Shown piece after piece: positions 8,599 through 17,305 of a DNA stretch of 64,000 bases. The DNA is from Neorhizobium sp. NCHU2750. GTDB taxonomy: Bacteria; Pseudomonadota; Alphaproteobacteria; Rhizobiales; Rhizobiaceae. How positions within the stretch are numbered: position 1 is the stretch's first letter; every line of letters starts with the position of its first letter. Under the pieces are notes generated by a model. The model ran no database searches, was not told the origin of the DNA, and worked only from the letters and a program-made list of their open reading frames with translations. Position numbers and translations under genes: made by a program. The stretch lies in assembly GCF_003597675.1 (NCBI RefSeq), contig NZ_CP030832.1, forward strand, positions 62,001 to 126,000, in the 5' to 3' direction.

Positions 8599-9344
8599 AG
8601 CAACGTCCGCTGCTGCGGCTCGGCAGTTTCGGGCCGATGACGGTCACCCCGCCTGGCAAGTTCAGTTTGAGCCGTGAAGCGCACGTCGGCATCCCGATCC
8701 CGCAGGAATTCTTTGAGCGCCTCCAGCCCAAGGCGATCCCAGCTTTTGCCGCGATCCGGTCCGGCTGGCACCCGGGGCAGGAGACCCGGCTCTGCACTCC
8801 ATGCCAGGCACCGTTCGAGCGATGCCGCGTTCAAAAGATCGCGTAGATGATGCGCCGTGACATAGGCGTCCGGCATCGCCCGATGCGCCGGCAGGCCGAT
8901 CTCGTGAACGAGGCCCTCCGGCATTCTCTGGTAGCGCAACATCTGATTGGAAAACCGGGGCAGCTCGGGCCAGACCCGGAGCGCGCATTTCCAGGTGCAA
9001 ATCCAGGGCAGACCGCCGGTCAGGCGAGGGGTGCAATAGCGCTGTTCGAAGGCGGCACGATGGGCGGCTAGAGCAATGACACCTTCCGCTTGACGCAAGA
9101 CACCTGGCGCCACCTCTTTCCAGTAAGGAGCTCTTGCGACGTCCTCGTCGCGGATATGATGAATCGCCATGGTCTCAGGCGAAATAGGCCGCCCCGGATT
9201 GACGAGGTATGCGCCGAGTTCTTCGTTTATGGTCCAGCGCCCATCGTCGCCGAGCACCACGTCCTGCCAACCGATCTCGCAGACATCGTTCGCGCCATTA
9301 CCGGCCGTTTCCAGATCTATGACGCGCACGCGAGATATTGACAC
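8595..9344 (-). CDS. DnaQ-like 3'-5' exonuclease (DEDDh type)
   Basis: A 249-residue protein of the RNase T/DnaQ exonuclease superfamily. Exo I is VIDLETAG (Asp10, Glu12), the second acidic region follows AAHRAAFEQRY, and Exo III is HRAMPDAYVTAHHL, with His and Asp in the DEDDh arrangement. It probably trims or proofreads DNA or RNA 3' ends as a free-standing enzyme. The last 60 residues are a charged extension. It is coupled to the downstream 108-residue gene. Confidence 0.88.
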   Translation of the reverse strand: MSISRVRVIDLETAGNGANDVCEIGWQDVVLGDDGRWTINEELGAYLVNPGRPISPETMAIHHIRDEDVARAPYWKEVAPGVLRQAEGVIALAAHRAAFEQRYCTPRLTGGLPWICTWKCALRVWPELPRFSNQMLRYQRMPEGLVHEIGLPAHRAMPDAYVTAHHLRDLLNAASLERCLAWSAEPGLLPRVPAGPDRGKSWDRLGLEALKEFLRDRDADVRFTAQTELARRGDRHRPETAEPQQRTLL

Positions 9345-9417
9345 GATTTCCTGTTCCCGATTTCCATTAGCTCATAGATCGAAACCGAGGTGCAGTTGTT
9401 CCTCGTCGTCGTTGTCG

Positions 9418-9719
9418 TCACCCCGCTAGCTCATCGACGATGACAGGTTTACGCCGAGCAGGCGAACCGGGAGCTTGAATGGGTATCCCCTTCCGGGAGA
9501 GGATCGACTCTTGTCCGCGGGCCAGGATGGCGAGCCCGTTCCAGGACTTCTGACCCTGACAGATGGCACCATATCCCGCGTGCTCCATCTCTCTCGACGG
9601 AAAAGCGGTTGTCTTGAGCTCCTGCAGGCAGACGACATCTGGTTTGTCGTCTTTCAGCCAACGAAGAAGAATATCGAGGAGCCGCGGACACCGTTCACGT
9701 TATAGGTCGCGATCTTCAT
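9418..9719 (-). pseudogene. xthA: Exonuclease III (xthA) remnant, frameshifted and truncated
   Basis: It begins MKIATYNVNGVRG, the ExoIII N-terminus with the metal-binding Asn. The frame then breaks near 9680, where a loss of about 4 nt explains the change. The next frame continues DILLRWLKDD, DVVCLQELK (catalytic Glu) and GQKSWNGLAILARGQES. Similarity ends about residue 85 and the frame stops at 9418, so roughly two thirds of the enzyme is missing. Such a protein could not be active as an AP endonuclease. This remnant lies among other DNA-repair genes. Confidence 0.75.
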
Positions 9720-9800
9720 GTTGCGTCGACACCATTCCACGGTCGCCGTCGGAACGATTGTCAGTTGTGCTCTCGTGGTTCCAACTAGAACCCGTGCTTT

Positions 9801-10001
9801 TCAATCTCTGCTTTTGTCGGCGGGGTCGAAATTTATGTCCCAATCCTTTTTGGGGCCTTTCTGACCGGGCGGGATCTTGTTTTCCGTCGCATCCTCCGAG
9901 CCGGTGATCACGGCCGGCTTCGCACTGTGGACGCCCGAGGCATGAGGATCTGCCTGGGACGGAGCGTATTGACCTTTAGCATCGTCTTCCGGATTGGCCA
10001 T
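9801..10001 (-). CDS. Small hydrophilic protein of unknown function (66 residues)
   Basis: It starts MANPEDDAKGQYAPSQADP and ends INFDPADKSRD; it is very polar and probably disordered. The start at 10001 is set by the strong ribosome site AAAGGGAGG just upstream, rather than the longer frame to 10037. No family was recognised. It lies among small stress genes, which suggests but does not prove a similar role. Confidence 0.6.
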   Translation of the reverse strand: MANPEDDAKGQYAPSQADPHASGVHSAKPAVITGSEDATENKIPPGQKGPKKDWDINFDPADKSRD

Positions 10002-10090
10002 TTTTTCCTCCCTTTGGATTTCACTACGAACCTTCACTCAGGTGCGTAAGCCGACCAAACGTTACCGCGCTCGACTTGAGATCTTTTCGG

Positions 10091-10561
10091 TCAACGCCTC
10101 ATGCCCCAGACGAAGCCTATGACGGCTGCAATGCCGACCGCGGGTAGTGGCTTCCTGCGGATCCTCTCCGCCATGTCTACGATGAGGTCAGAAGCTTGCG
10201 CCTTTGCAACGCGCACCGTCGCGGATCCAATCTCGCTGGCACTTTCTCGCAGCCGTGCAACTTCTGCCTTCAAGGCAGCAAGTTCTTCATCGGATGATAA
10301 AAGTGGTGACTCACCGATATTTTCCGGTTCACTCGTAGATGCAAGAGCCTCATCGACGAGCGGCGCATCCGAGTTGTTGCTGCGATCCAGCGCAGCAGGG
10401 GGCGCGAGTCCAGCAGGGATGGACGTCGTTGTCGCCGAGACAGGGTCCGAAGCCGGGAATGTGTCTTTCAGGCCAACGTCGAGTGCGGATTCGTGTTTTT
10501 TAGACTCTTGAGCTGTTTCCTGCTCGAGAGCCTCGACTGCTGGTGATTTCGAGGGGGTCAT
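10091..10561 (-). CDS. Stress-associated protein with C-terminal hydrophobic anchor (156 residues)
   Basis: The start at 10561 follows AGGAGG with 6-nt spacing. The N-terminal half is polar and Ala/Ser-rich. It includes LDVGLKDTFPASDPVS, a short motif common in rhizobial stress proteins. A predicted coiled-coil region (DEELAALKAEVARLRESASEIG) follows and the protein ends with a short hydrophobic stretch (PAVGIAAVIGFVWGMRR). This layout is like ElaB/YqjD (DUF883) proteins, which anchor to the inner membrane; that assignment is tentative. A canonical EcfG-type promoter lies 27 nt upstream. Confidence 0.75.
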   Translation of the reverse strand: MTPSKSPAVEALEQETAQESKKHESALDVGLKDTFPASDPVSATTTSIPAGLAPPAALDRSNNSDAPLVDEALASTSEPENIGESPLLSSDEELAALKAEVARLRESASEIGSATVRVAKAQASDLIVDMAERIRRKPLPAVGIAAVIGFVWGMRR

Positions 10562-10587
10562 AGGCATCCTCCTGGGTTCCATCCACG

Positions 10588-10612
10588 AACACTTTCCGGG
10601 GTCGTTAGTTCC
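10588..10612 (-). promoter_or_regulatory. EcfG/RpoE2-type promoter upstream of the DUF883-like gene
   Basis: On the minus strand GGAAC (10612-10608), 17 nt, GTT (10590-10588), 27 nt before the ATG at 10561. Confidence 0.75.
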
Positions 10613-10698
10613 GTCGAATTCGATCATCTTCAGGCGACGAAACCACCAGCTCGTCCCTGCGTTTGAAGACGTGAACTTGCAAAACAGGAGAACGTCTT

Positions 10699-11007
10699 AT
10701 GGCTGACGACAGCACAACTACGATCCGGGCGGTTTTCGACACGCGCGAAGCAGCAGACCTTGCCGTAGAGCATCTGGTCCAGCAGCATGGAATTTCGCGC
10801 CCTGAATTCTTCATCCAGTCAACGACCGATTGGAACACAACGGGCTCCAAGCCTTCAGGTGCCGACGCGTCGCGTACGGGAGGCGCGCGTGACGACGCCG
10901 CACTTGAAGGAGAAATCGAAGTTTCAGCCGACATCTCGGCCGACCGGTTCGCGGGGGTCCAGCGCAGTCTCGGCGATGCGGGCGCGATACGAGTATCTGG
11001 CCGGTGA
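10699..11007 (+). CDS. Small stress-like protein (102 residues)
   Basis: Begins MADDSTTTIRAVFDTREAADLAVEHLVQQHGISRPEFFIQ, which has the shape of the YflT/heat-induced stress domain (a beta strand, then DTREAADLAVEHL helix). The second half is acidic and poorly conserved. The ribosome site is CAGGAG. It is 61 nt upstream of ligD copy 1 on the same strand and may be co-transcribed with it. No EcfG site was found in front of it. Confidence 0.65.
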   Translation: MADDSTTTIRAVFDTREAADLAVEHLVQQHGISRPEFFIQSTTDWNTTGSKPSGADASRTGGARDDAALEGEIEVSADISADRFAGVQRSLGDAGAIRVSGR

Positions 11008-11068
11008 ATAGGTTCGGGCCGGCATCTTGCCGGCTCCGATCAGTGTGCGTGCAAGGATCACCAAACCG

Positions 11069-13723
11069 ATGGCCGACAACCTCTCGACATACCGAGCCAA
11101 ACGCGACTTCAAGAAAACCGCCGAACCAAGGGGCGAGGTCGATGTTACATCCTCGAACCGCCGACGGTTCGTGATCCAGAAGCATGATGCCACTCGGCTC
11201 CATTACGATCTTCGCCTCGAGTTGGACGGGGTGTTCAAGTCCTGGGCGGTGACCAAAGGCCCGTCCCTCGATCCCGGCGACAAGCGGCTCGCCGTCGAAG
11301 TCGAGGATCATCCGCTCGATTACGGCGATTTCGAAGGTACGATACCGAAAGGTGAGTATGGCGGCGGCACGGTCATGCTGTGGGATCGCGGATACTGGGA
11401 GCCGGAAGGTCGCAGTTCACCGGAAGAAGCACTTGCCAAGGGCGACTTCAAGTTCTCACTGGAGGGAGACCGACTGCATGGCAGCTTCGTGCTGGTGCGT
11501 ATGCGTCACGACCGGGACGGCGGCAAGCGCACCAACTGGCTCCTGATCAAGCATCATGACGAGTTCTCCGTCGACGAGGATGGTGCTGCCGTTTTGGAAA
11601 CGAACATGAAGTCCGTCGCCTCGGGCCGGACGATGGATGCAATCGCGTCGGGCAAGGGACGGAAACCGAAGCCCTTCATGCTGAGCGAAGCGGTAGTCGA
11701 GGCGGACGCCGTCTGGGATAGCAGCCAGGGGCTGGCGGCGGAGGAACGCCAGGCTGGCCACAACATCAAGCCAAAGGCGTCGAAGAAGCCGGCTATGGCA
11801 AAAGGTGTATCGTCGGAGATGCCGGACTTCATTGCGCCGCAGCTCTGCGAGACCCTGGATCGCCCACCCTCCGGCAAGGGCTGGATCCACGAGATCAAGT
11901 TCGATGGCTACCGCATCCAGATGCGGGTGGAGGATGGAGATGTTACACTCAAGACCCGCAAGGGTGTCGACTGGACGAAAAAGTGGGCGGCTATCTCCGC
12001 CGCTGCGTCATCTCTTCCCGACTGCATCATCGATGGCGAAATCTGCGCACTTGATGAAAACGGAGCACCCGATTTTGCCGCGCTGCAGGCGGCGCTATCG
12101 GAAGGCAAGACGGACGAACTTGTTTACTTTGCCTTCGACCTCCCATTTGCCAGTGATGAGGATATGCGCGAATTGCCCCTCACCAAGCGTAAGGACCGAC
12201 TAGCCGGACTTCTCTCTCACGCTAGCGGCGATCCGCTTCTGCGGTTTGTCGAGCATTTCGAGACCGGCGGCGATGCCGTGCTGAAGTCCGCCTGCCGTCT
12301 ATCATTGGAGGGAATCGTATCGAAGCAGGCCACCGCGCCATATCGATCCGGCCGCTCAGATACCTGGGCTAAGTCGAAATGTCGTGCCGGGCATGAGGTA
12401 GTGATTGGCGCATATGCGAAGACCAAAGGCCGGTTCCGCTCGCTGCTTGTCGGCGTCAATCGTGGCAGTCACTTCGTATATGTCGGCCGGGTCGGCACGG
12501 GTTACGGGGCAAAGGTCGTGGAGAGATTGTTGCCGAAGCTTAAGGCGATGGAGGCATCGAAATCGCCATTCACCGGCATCGGCGCGCCAAAGAAATCGGT
12601 CGACATCGTCTGGCTGAAACCTGAACTTGTCGCAGAAATCGAGTTCGCCGGATGGACCGCCGACGGTCAGGTCAGGCAGGCTGCCTTCAAAGGCTTGCGG
12701 GAAGACAAGCCGGCGCAGGAGGTGGAAGCGGAAACGCCGACATCTCCTTTGCAAACCAAAGTGCCTGGCCCTGAGGCGGACAAGCCTGCCCCGAAGGGCC
12801 TTCGCAAGGGTGCGAAGGTGGACGTCATGGGCGTGATGATCTCAAGCCCGGATAAGCCGCTCTGGCCGGATGCCGGCGACAAAAAGCCAGTGACCAAGCT
12901 TGATCTGGCTCGCTATCATGAGGCTGTTGGGTCATGGTTGATCGAGCACATCAAAGGTCGTCCCTGTTCGATTATCCGTACGCCTGACGGGATTGGCGGC
13001 GAGCAGTTCTTCCAGCGCCATGCCATGCCGGGCACATCCAACTTGCTCGAACTCGTCACAGTGTTCGGCGACAAGAAAGCATATCTGCAGATTGACCGGA
13101 TCGAAGGGCTGGTGGCGATTGCCCAGCTCGGCGGCGTCGAACTTCATCCGTGGAATTGCGAACCCGGTCAGCCCGAGGTGCCAGGCCGCCTGGTCTTCGA
13201 TCTCGATCCCGGTTCAGATGTCGAATTCTCTGCCGTGGTGGACGCAGCGCGGGAAATCCGTGATCGCCTAGAGGAAGTGGGCCTCGTCAGCTTCTGCAAG
13301 ACGACGGGTGGAAAGGGCCTGCATGTCGTCACACCCTTGGCTGTGCAGAAGGGCAAGAAACTGAGCTGGGACGACGCGAAGGGCTTTGCCCATGACATCT
13401 GCGAACAGATGGCCCTCGAAAACCCGGAGCTTTACCTCATCAAGATGGCAAAGAACCAGCGCGATGGCCGCATCTTCCTCGACTATCTGCGCAACGATCG
13501 GATGGCGACGGCTGTGGCACCGTTGTCTCCGCGGGCTCGCCCCGGCGCGACAGTTTCCATGCCGCTCAATTGGACACAGGTCAGAGCGGACCTCGACCCG
13601 AAGCGATTCACGGTAAGGACCGTGCCTGATCTTTTGAAGAAGAGTACGGCTTGGCAAGATTATCGTGACGGAGAAAGACCTCTTGCGCAGGCTATCACAC
13701 GGTTGGCGAAGCTAACGAAATGA
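11069..13723 (+). CDS. ligD: Multidomain ATP-dependent DNA ligase D, copy 1
   Basis: The ligase/polymerase/nuclease of bacterial non-homologous end joining, 884 residues. Domain order is phosphoesterase (about 30-190; [20 protein letters not shown]), ligase (about 250-560; adenylation Lys277 in KFDGYR) and primase-type polymerase (about 590-870; metal-binding DLDPG near 710, GGKGLHVV). The start at 11069 ([14 protein letters not shown]) aligns with copy 2 and follows AAGGA; the frame extends further upstream. All three active-site regions look intact. Copy 2 is at 29131-31770. Confidence 0.95.
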   Translation: MADNLSTYRAKRDFKKTAEPRGEVDVTSSNRRRFVIQKHDATRLHYDLRLELDGVFKSWAVTKGPSLDPGDKRLAVEVEDHPLDYGDFEGTIPKGEYGGGTVMLWDRGYWEPEGRSSPEEALAKGDFKFSLEGDRLHGSFVLVRMRHDRDGGKRTNWLLIKHHDEFSVDEDGAAVLETNMKSVASGRTMDAIASGKGRKPKPFMLSEAVVEADAVWDSSQGLAAEERQAGHNIKPKASKKPAMAKGVSSEMPDFIAPQLCETLDRPPSGKGWIHEIKFDGYRIQMRVEDGDVTLKTRKGVDWTKKWAAISAAASSLPDCIIDGEICALDENGAPDFAALQAALSEGKTDELVYFAFDLPFASDEDMRELPLTKRKDRLAGLLSHASGDPLLRFVEHFETGGDAVLKSACRLSLEGIVSKQATAPYRSGRSDTWAKSKCRAGHEVVIGAYAKTKGRFRSLLVGVNRGSHFVYVGRVGTGYGAKVVERLLPKLKAMEASKSPFTGIGAPKKSVDIVWLKPELVAEIEFAGWTADGQVRQAAFKGLREDKPAQEVEAETPTSPLQTKVPGPEADKPAPKGLRKGAKVDVMGVMISSPDKPLWPDAGDKKPVTKLDLARYHEAVGSWLIEHIKGRPCSIIRTPDGIGGEQFFQRHAMPGTSNLLELVTVFGDKKAYLQIDRIEGLVAIAQLGGVELHPWNCEPGQPEVPGRLVFDLDPGSDVEFSAVVDAAREIRDRLEEVGLVSFCKTTGGKGLHVVTPLAVQKGKKLSWDDAKGFAHDICEQMALENPELYLIKMAKNQRDGRIFLDYLRNDRMATAVAPLSPRARPGATVSMPLNWTQVRADLDPKRFTVRTVPDLLKKSTAWQDYRDGERPLAQAITRLAKLTK

Positions 13724-13746
13724 CAAGCTCGGGCCGCAGCCTGCGG

Positions 13747-13763
13747 AAGCTCTCAGAGCTTTT
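13747..13763 (+). terminator. Possible terminator after ligD copy 1
   Basis: AAGCTC, loop TCA, GAGCTT followed by TT; a short 6-bp stem 24 nt past the ligD stop. The weak stem and short T-run keep this uncertain. Confidence 0.35.
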
Positions 13764-13968
13764 GACGAGTTCAGGTTTTTAATGAGGGCGTGCGTAATTT
13801 CGTTTGGGCTCAATTTGTCGCGAGATCGGCGCGATCACTCACCGCGAAACAGCCCAACAACCTGCCTGAATAGGCGAGTTCTTTTGATGCGATCCTTTGC
13901 CATCTCTTTTCGTGCGCGGTCCTGATAGAGGCTTAAAAGGCCGGCACTGATGATAAGTTGCTCGGCTA

Positions 13969-14004
13969 GACGAGAGGCCGTAGTGAGTACAACGGCCTCT
14001 CGTC
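13969..14004. repeat. 13-bp perfect inverted repeat (hairpin)
   Basis: GACGAGAGGCCGT (13969-13981) and its exact complement (13992-14004) around a 10-nt loop, 22 nt beyond the SDR stop. There is no T-run on either side, so it may be a Rho-assisted terminator, a transcript-end stabiliser or an intergenic palindrome. Confidence 0.55.
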
Positions 14005-14026
14005 GTTATGCCGAACGCGGCGGGGC

Positions 14027-14884
14027 TCAAATGATTGGCTTGCCGCCAGTAACGGCGATCGTCGCGCCGGAGACGTAGCTCGACAACGGGTCGGCGAGCA
14101 TCACGTATGACGTTGCCAGCTCCGCCGGCTGTCCCGGCCGCTGCATGGGAACCTGCTTGCCGAAATTCTTCACGTTCTCATCCGGCATGGTCGATGGGAT
14201 CAGCGGCGTCCAGATCGGGCCGGGTGCAACCGCATTGGCACGAATGCCCTTGTCCGCCAGCATCTGCGCAAGGCCGGCCGTGAAGTTCTGGATCGCTCCC
14301 TTGGTAGTCGCATAGGCGAGGAGATGCGGGCTGGGGCTGTCGGCATTGATCGAGGCCGTGTTAATAATCGCACTGCCGGGCTTCATGTGCGCGACAGCGG
14401 CCTTCGTCAGATAGAACATCGCGTGGATATTCGTCCTGAAGGTCAGCTCCCATTCCTCGTCGCTGATATCGCCGATATCCGAAAAGCTTGCCTGGTGCGC
14501 GGCATTGTTGACGAGAATGTCGATCCCGCCGAGTTCAGCGACCGCGGTCTCGATGATGTGACGGCAGTGCTCCGAGTTCTGGATGTCGCCGGGGACGAGA
14601 ACAGCTTTGCGGCCAGCCTTTTCGACCCAGGATTTCGTCTGCTCGGCGTCGCTGTCCTCGTCCAGGTAGGAGATCAACACGTCCGCGCCCTCGCGCGCAT
14701 ATGCAATCGCAACGGCGCGTCCGATCCCACTGTCGCCGCCAGTGATGACGGCTCTCTTTCCGGCAAGGCGACCGGAGCCGCGGTAGCTGTCTTCGCCGTG
14801 ATCAGGGATCGGCGACATCGCATTAGTCGATCCTGGCATCTGCTGGCGTGGCGTCTGGAACGGTGGTGTCGGATAGTTGGTCAT
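14027..14884 (-). CDS. SDR-family oxidoreductase, YghA/general stress protein 39 type
   Basis: A 285-residue SDR with the long N-terminal extension (TPPFQTPRQQMPG) typical of stress-induced YghA/YdaD-like members. It has TGGDSGIG (cofactor), NNAA (position of NNAG), YATTKGA (catalytic Tyr and Lys) and TGGKPII at the end. Such proteins are annotated as aldehyde or sugar reductases; the substrate is uncertain. It follows the DUF4142 and DJ-1-type genes on the same strand and so may share their stress promoter. Confidence 0.88.
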   Translation of the reverse strand: MTNYPTPPFQTPRQQMPGSTNAMSPIPDHGEDSYRGSGRLAGKRAVITGGDSGIGRAVAIAYAREGADVLISYLDEDSDAEQTKSWVEKAGRKAVLVPGDIQNSEHCRHIIETAVAELGGIDILVNNAAHQASFSDIGDISDEEWELTFRTNIHAMFYLTKAAVAHMKPGSAIINTASINADSPSPHLLAYATTKGAIQNFTAGLAQMLADKGIRANAVAPGPIWTPLIPSTMPDENVKNFGKQVPMQRPGQPAELATSYVMLADPLSSYVSGATIAVTGGKPII

Positions 14885-14951
14885 ATCTCTTCCTTGTTAT
14901 CTGAGTTGGTCGCCGACGGCCCTTCAATGACACCGCCGGCCGTTCCAACAA

Positions 14952-15521
14952 TTAGGCGCTGCGAGCCTGCGCCGGGTGACGACCTTCGGCGAACTCTTCG
15001 ACGATTTTCGCGCAGAAGGCGGGCAGGTCGTTCGGGTTGCGGCTTGTCACCAGGCCCTTGTCGGTGACGACTTCCTGGTCCACCCACGTGCCGCCGGCAT
15101 TGCGGATGTCGGTCGAGACAGTCGGATAGGACGTCAGCGTGCGCCCCTTCACGACATCGGCTTCGACTAGGATCCAGGGTCCGTGGCAGATAACGCCGAC
15201 CGGCTTCTGCTGCGCGAAGAAGTCGTGCACAAACGAAACGATTTTTTCGTCTCCGCGTAGCTTGTCAGCCCCCACACTGCCGCCAGGGATTACGAGGCCG
15301 TCGAAATCACTTGCCGAAACCTCGGATACCGCCTTGTCGACCGTGTAGCTGTTGCCGGGATCCAGATCGCCGTTGACCGTGTCTGCCGATCCGGGCTTCG
15401 ACCCGATGACGACCACCGTGCCGCCTGCGTCTTCCACAGCCTGTCTGGGCTTGGAGAATTCCACGTCTTCCGTCCCGCGGGGTGCGATGAGGATTGCAAT
15501 AGTCTTGCCCTCAAGGGTCAT
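14952..15521 (-). CDS. DJ-1/PfpI-family protein (YhbO-like deglycase/protease fold)
   Basis: A 189-residue class I glutamine-amidotransferase-like protein. It shows DGLVIPGG, the nucleophile elbow VICHGPW (catalytic Cys) and SYPTVSTDIRNAGG. Relatives (PfpI, YhbO) are linked with protein deglycation and stress survival. The start at 15521 follows GGAGAG; the frame is open further upstream. It begins 47 nt after the DUF4142 stop, so they probably share a transcript driven from 16159. Confidence 0.88.
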   Translation of the reverse strand: MTLEGKTIAILIAPRGTEDVEFSKPRQAVEDAGGTVVVIGSKPGSADTVNGDLDPGNSYTVDKAVSEVSASDFDGLVIPGGSVGADKLRGDEKIVSFVHDFFAQQKPVGVICHGPWILVEADVVKGRTLTSYPTVSTDIRNAGGTWVDQEVVTDKGLVTSRNPNDLPAFCAKIVEEFAEGRHPAQARSA

Positions 15522-15568
15522 GTCTCTCTCCTGGTTTTTTTGTTGAAGGTGTTCGACGAAGTGGAACC

Positions 15569-16099
15569 TTACTTGTTCAGGTCGGTCGCCATCTGCAGAT
15601 GGTGCTCCAGCGCCGGACGGGTACTGGCGGCCCATGCCTTCAGGTCGGCATTGTCGCCGCTGTCGCCGTAACGCTTGAACAGATCAACGGCGTCCTTGTG
15701 GGCGTCTTCCTGATCCGAATGGTACTGCTTGGTGAAATCGGCGCCCTGCAGGCCCTTCAGCTTGTTCAGCATGTCCTGCTGCGACGACGTCATCGCTGTC
15801 GGGATCTGGGCCTGGACCTTTCCGCTGGTCACCAGGCCCTTGAGCTCGCCCGTCGTCTTTTCATGGTCGGCGATCATCTGCTGAGCGAACGCCTTGGTAG
15901 CGTCATCAGAGCGTTCCAGAGCGAGCTTGCTGGATTCGATCTCGAACATATCGCTGGTGGCGGCTTCTGCCACGAAGTCCTCGGTTTTCGGGGCCATCCC
16001 GAGCATGGAGTTCACACCGGTCTTCTCGGCTGCGGACTGGGCGAATACGGGGGATGCGATCAGCAAGGCGAGGCCTGCGAAGGCAATGGTCTTCTTCAT
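15569..16099 (-). CDS. Exported DUF4142-family protein
   Basis: A 176-residue protein with a Sec signal peptide (MKKTIAFAGLALLIASPVFAQ, cleavage probably after FAQ). The helical DUF4142 domain follows: ESSKLALERSDDATKAFAQQMIADHEKT is the conserved part, and it ends LEHHLQMATDL. These are ferritin-like helical periplasmic proteins of unknown function, often stress-induced. A canonical EcfG-type promoter lies 36 nt upstream, consistent with a general stress operon of DUF4142, DJ-1-type and SDR genes. Confidence 0.9.
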   Translation of the reverse strand: MKKTIAFAGLALLIASPVFAQSAAEKTGVNSMLGMAPKTEDFVAEAATSDMFEIESSKLALERSDDATKAFAQQMIADHEKTTGELKGLVTSGKVQAQIPTAMTSSQQDMLNKLKGLQGADFTKQYHSDQEDAHKDAVDLFKRYGDSGDNADLKAWAASTRPALEHHLQMATDLNK

Positions 16100-16134
16100 G
16101 AGGGTGAGCTCCGTTTGCGGGGTTGCTCTGTGAG

Positions 16135-16159
16135 AACCTTCACTGCGCCGGATTGTTCC
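16135..16159 (-). promoter_or_regulatory. EcfG/RpoE2-type promoter of the DUF4142 operon
   Basis: On the minus strand GGAAC (16159-16155), 17 nt, GTT (16137-16135). It is divergent from another such promoter starting at 16206. Confidence 0.75.
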
Positions 16160-16205
16160 TGCCGACGACTGTAATCATCTTGAAGCGGAAGCTCTTATAA
16201 CGAAT

Positions 16206-16230
16206 GGAACATCGCTCCGGGCCTTTCGTT
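16206..16230 (+). promoter_or_regulatory. EcfG/RpoE2-type promoter of the pyridoxamine-oxidase-like gene
   Basis: GGAAC (16206-16210), 17 nt, GTT (16228-16230), 30 nt before the ATG at 16261. Confidence 0.75.
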
Positions 16231-16260
16231 TCGTCCCGCTCAACAAGCAAAGAGGCAGAG

Positions 16261-16743
16261 ATGGCACACGAAGACGACGATCTGGGCAAGGTATGGAAGC
16301 TGATCGAGAAGATCGGGTTCTGCATGTTGACGACACAGTCAGGCAGTGACCTGCGCGCCCGACCGATGGCTGCCCACGCCGAGGAGATCGAGAACGCGAT
16401 CTACTTCTTGACAGACGTTGCCAGCCACAAAGACGACGAGATCGCCCGCCACCCGAACGTCTGCCTCGCCTTCGCGGATTCGAAAGGACAGAAATACGTC
16501 TCGATCTCCGGCACGGCGGAAGTGCAGAACGACCGTGAAAAGATCCACGACCTCTGGGCGACGCCCGCAAAGGCTTGGTGGGACAATGCCGACGATCCGT
16601 CCATCCGGGTGCTGAAGATCATCCCGTCATATGCGGAATACTGGGACAGGCCCGGCACGGTCATCAGCTACATCAAGATGGCGGCAGCAGCGGTGAGCAG
16701 CTCGCGTCCGGACATGGGCGACAGCGCCAAAGTGGAGATGTAG
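16261..16743 (+). CDS. General stress protein, pyridoxamine 5'-phosphate oxidase fold
   Basis: A 160-residue split-barrel flavin-binding protein of the general stress protein 26 type. Conserved parts are GFCMLTTQ, LRARPMAAHAEE, IYFLTD, VCLAFAD and YVSISGTAEV. It probably binds FMN or a similar cofactor; oxidase activity is not implied. The start at 16261 follows AGAGGCAGAG, in place of the longer open frame. It is transcribed from a canonical EcfG-type promoter. Confidence 0.88.
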   Translation: MAHEDDDLGKVWKLIEKIGFCMLTTQSGSDLRARPMAAHAEEIENAIYFLTDVASHKDDEIARHPNVCLAFADSKGQKYVSISGTAEVQNDREKIHDLWATPAKAWWDNADDPSIRVLKIIPSYAEYWDRPGTVISYIKMAAAAVSSSRPDMGDSAKVEM

Positions 16744-16749
16744 GCGCAG

Positions 16750-17010
16750 TCAAGACTGGTCGGTGTCGAGGCAGGGGAACCGTGTCTGGCACCGATCCCC
16801 GTCCGGGCCGGTCATAAATTCGCATCCCATGGCTGCTCGCCGTCGCAGTGTCGAGAAGCTCACGCCCGCGCCAAACGACTTCACCAGCTCTGTCCTTACA
16901 TATGAGCCCTTGGTCCCGCAGCGTCGGCACTCGACGTCGATAACTTGCAAGCGGACATCCTTCAGTTTCGGACCGGTACAGCTCTCGGGTGGCGGGCAGC
17001 GTCGCGCCAT
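16750..17010 (-). CDS. Small Cys-rich hypothetical protein (86 residues)
   Basis: It starts MARRCPPPESCTGPKLKDVRL at 17010 behind GGAGAG. The Cys pairs (CRRCGTKG, and CEF...RCQTRFPC) could bind zinc. A helical segment (TELVKSFGAGVSFSTLRRRAAMGC) lies between. The family is not recognised. It converges on the flanking stress gene, with a 6-nt gap between stops. Confidence 0.6.
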   Translation of the reverse strand: MARRCPPPESCTGPKLKDVRLQVIDVECRRCGTKGSYVRTELVKSFGAGVSFSTLRRRAAMGCEFMTGPDGDRCQTRFPCLDTDQS

Positions 17011-17227
17011 CGTCTCTCCATGGCCGGCCTCATGCCGGAGCGGGGGCTGACTATACGACACGGAATCCACAGACAAGGCGCCGGGAATGATAAAAATATT
17101 TTCAATGGCGACGCCCATTTCGCGCGGATGCCTACGAAATTGATTCCGCTTGCTAATCTTCCGAATAACTAATTCACAGGAATACATTCCTCAATCTCGG
17201 TCGCCTTGACACCCGTTTCTGAAAATG

Positions 17228-17242
17228 GAACATACGCAGAAC
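17228..17242 (+). promoter_or_regulatory. LexA (SOS) box of the imuA operon
   Basis: A direct repeat GAAC-N7-GAAC (17228-17231 and 17239-17242), the alphaproteobacterial LexA target, 64 nt before imuA. Confidence 0.85.
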
Positions 17243-17305
17243 ATCAGCTTTTGTACGGCATGAGGCCGTCGGATTAAACGCTACCCGGAAGGATTCTAGC
17301 GAACG

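Larger units (their letters stand above)
13724..14026. other. Gap between convergent ligD and SDR genes
   Basis: About 300 bases with two hairpins (13747-13763 and 13969-14004) but no credible gene. A 63-codon leftward frame (13839-14030) overlaps the stop of the SDR gene and has no coding character. Confidence 0.5.

Noticed and set aside
9475..9705. Rightward 76-codon ORF
   Set aside because: Opposite strand of the exonuclease III remnant, which explains the sequence.
13839..14030. 63-codon ORF near the SDR stop
   Set aside because: Runs into the stop region of the SDR gene, no ribosome site, no similarity; the hairpin lies inside it.
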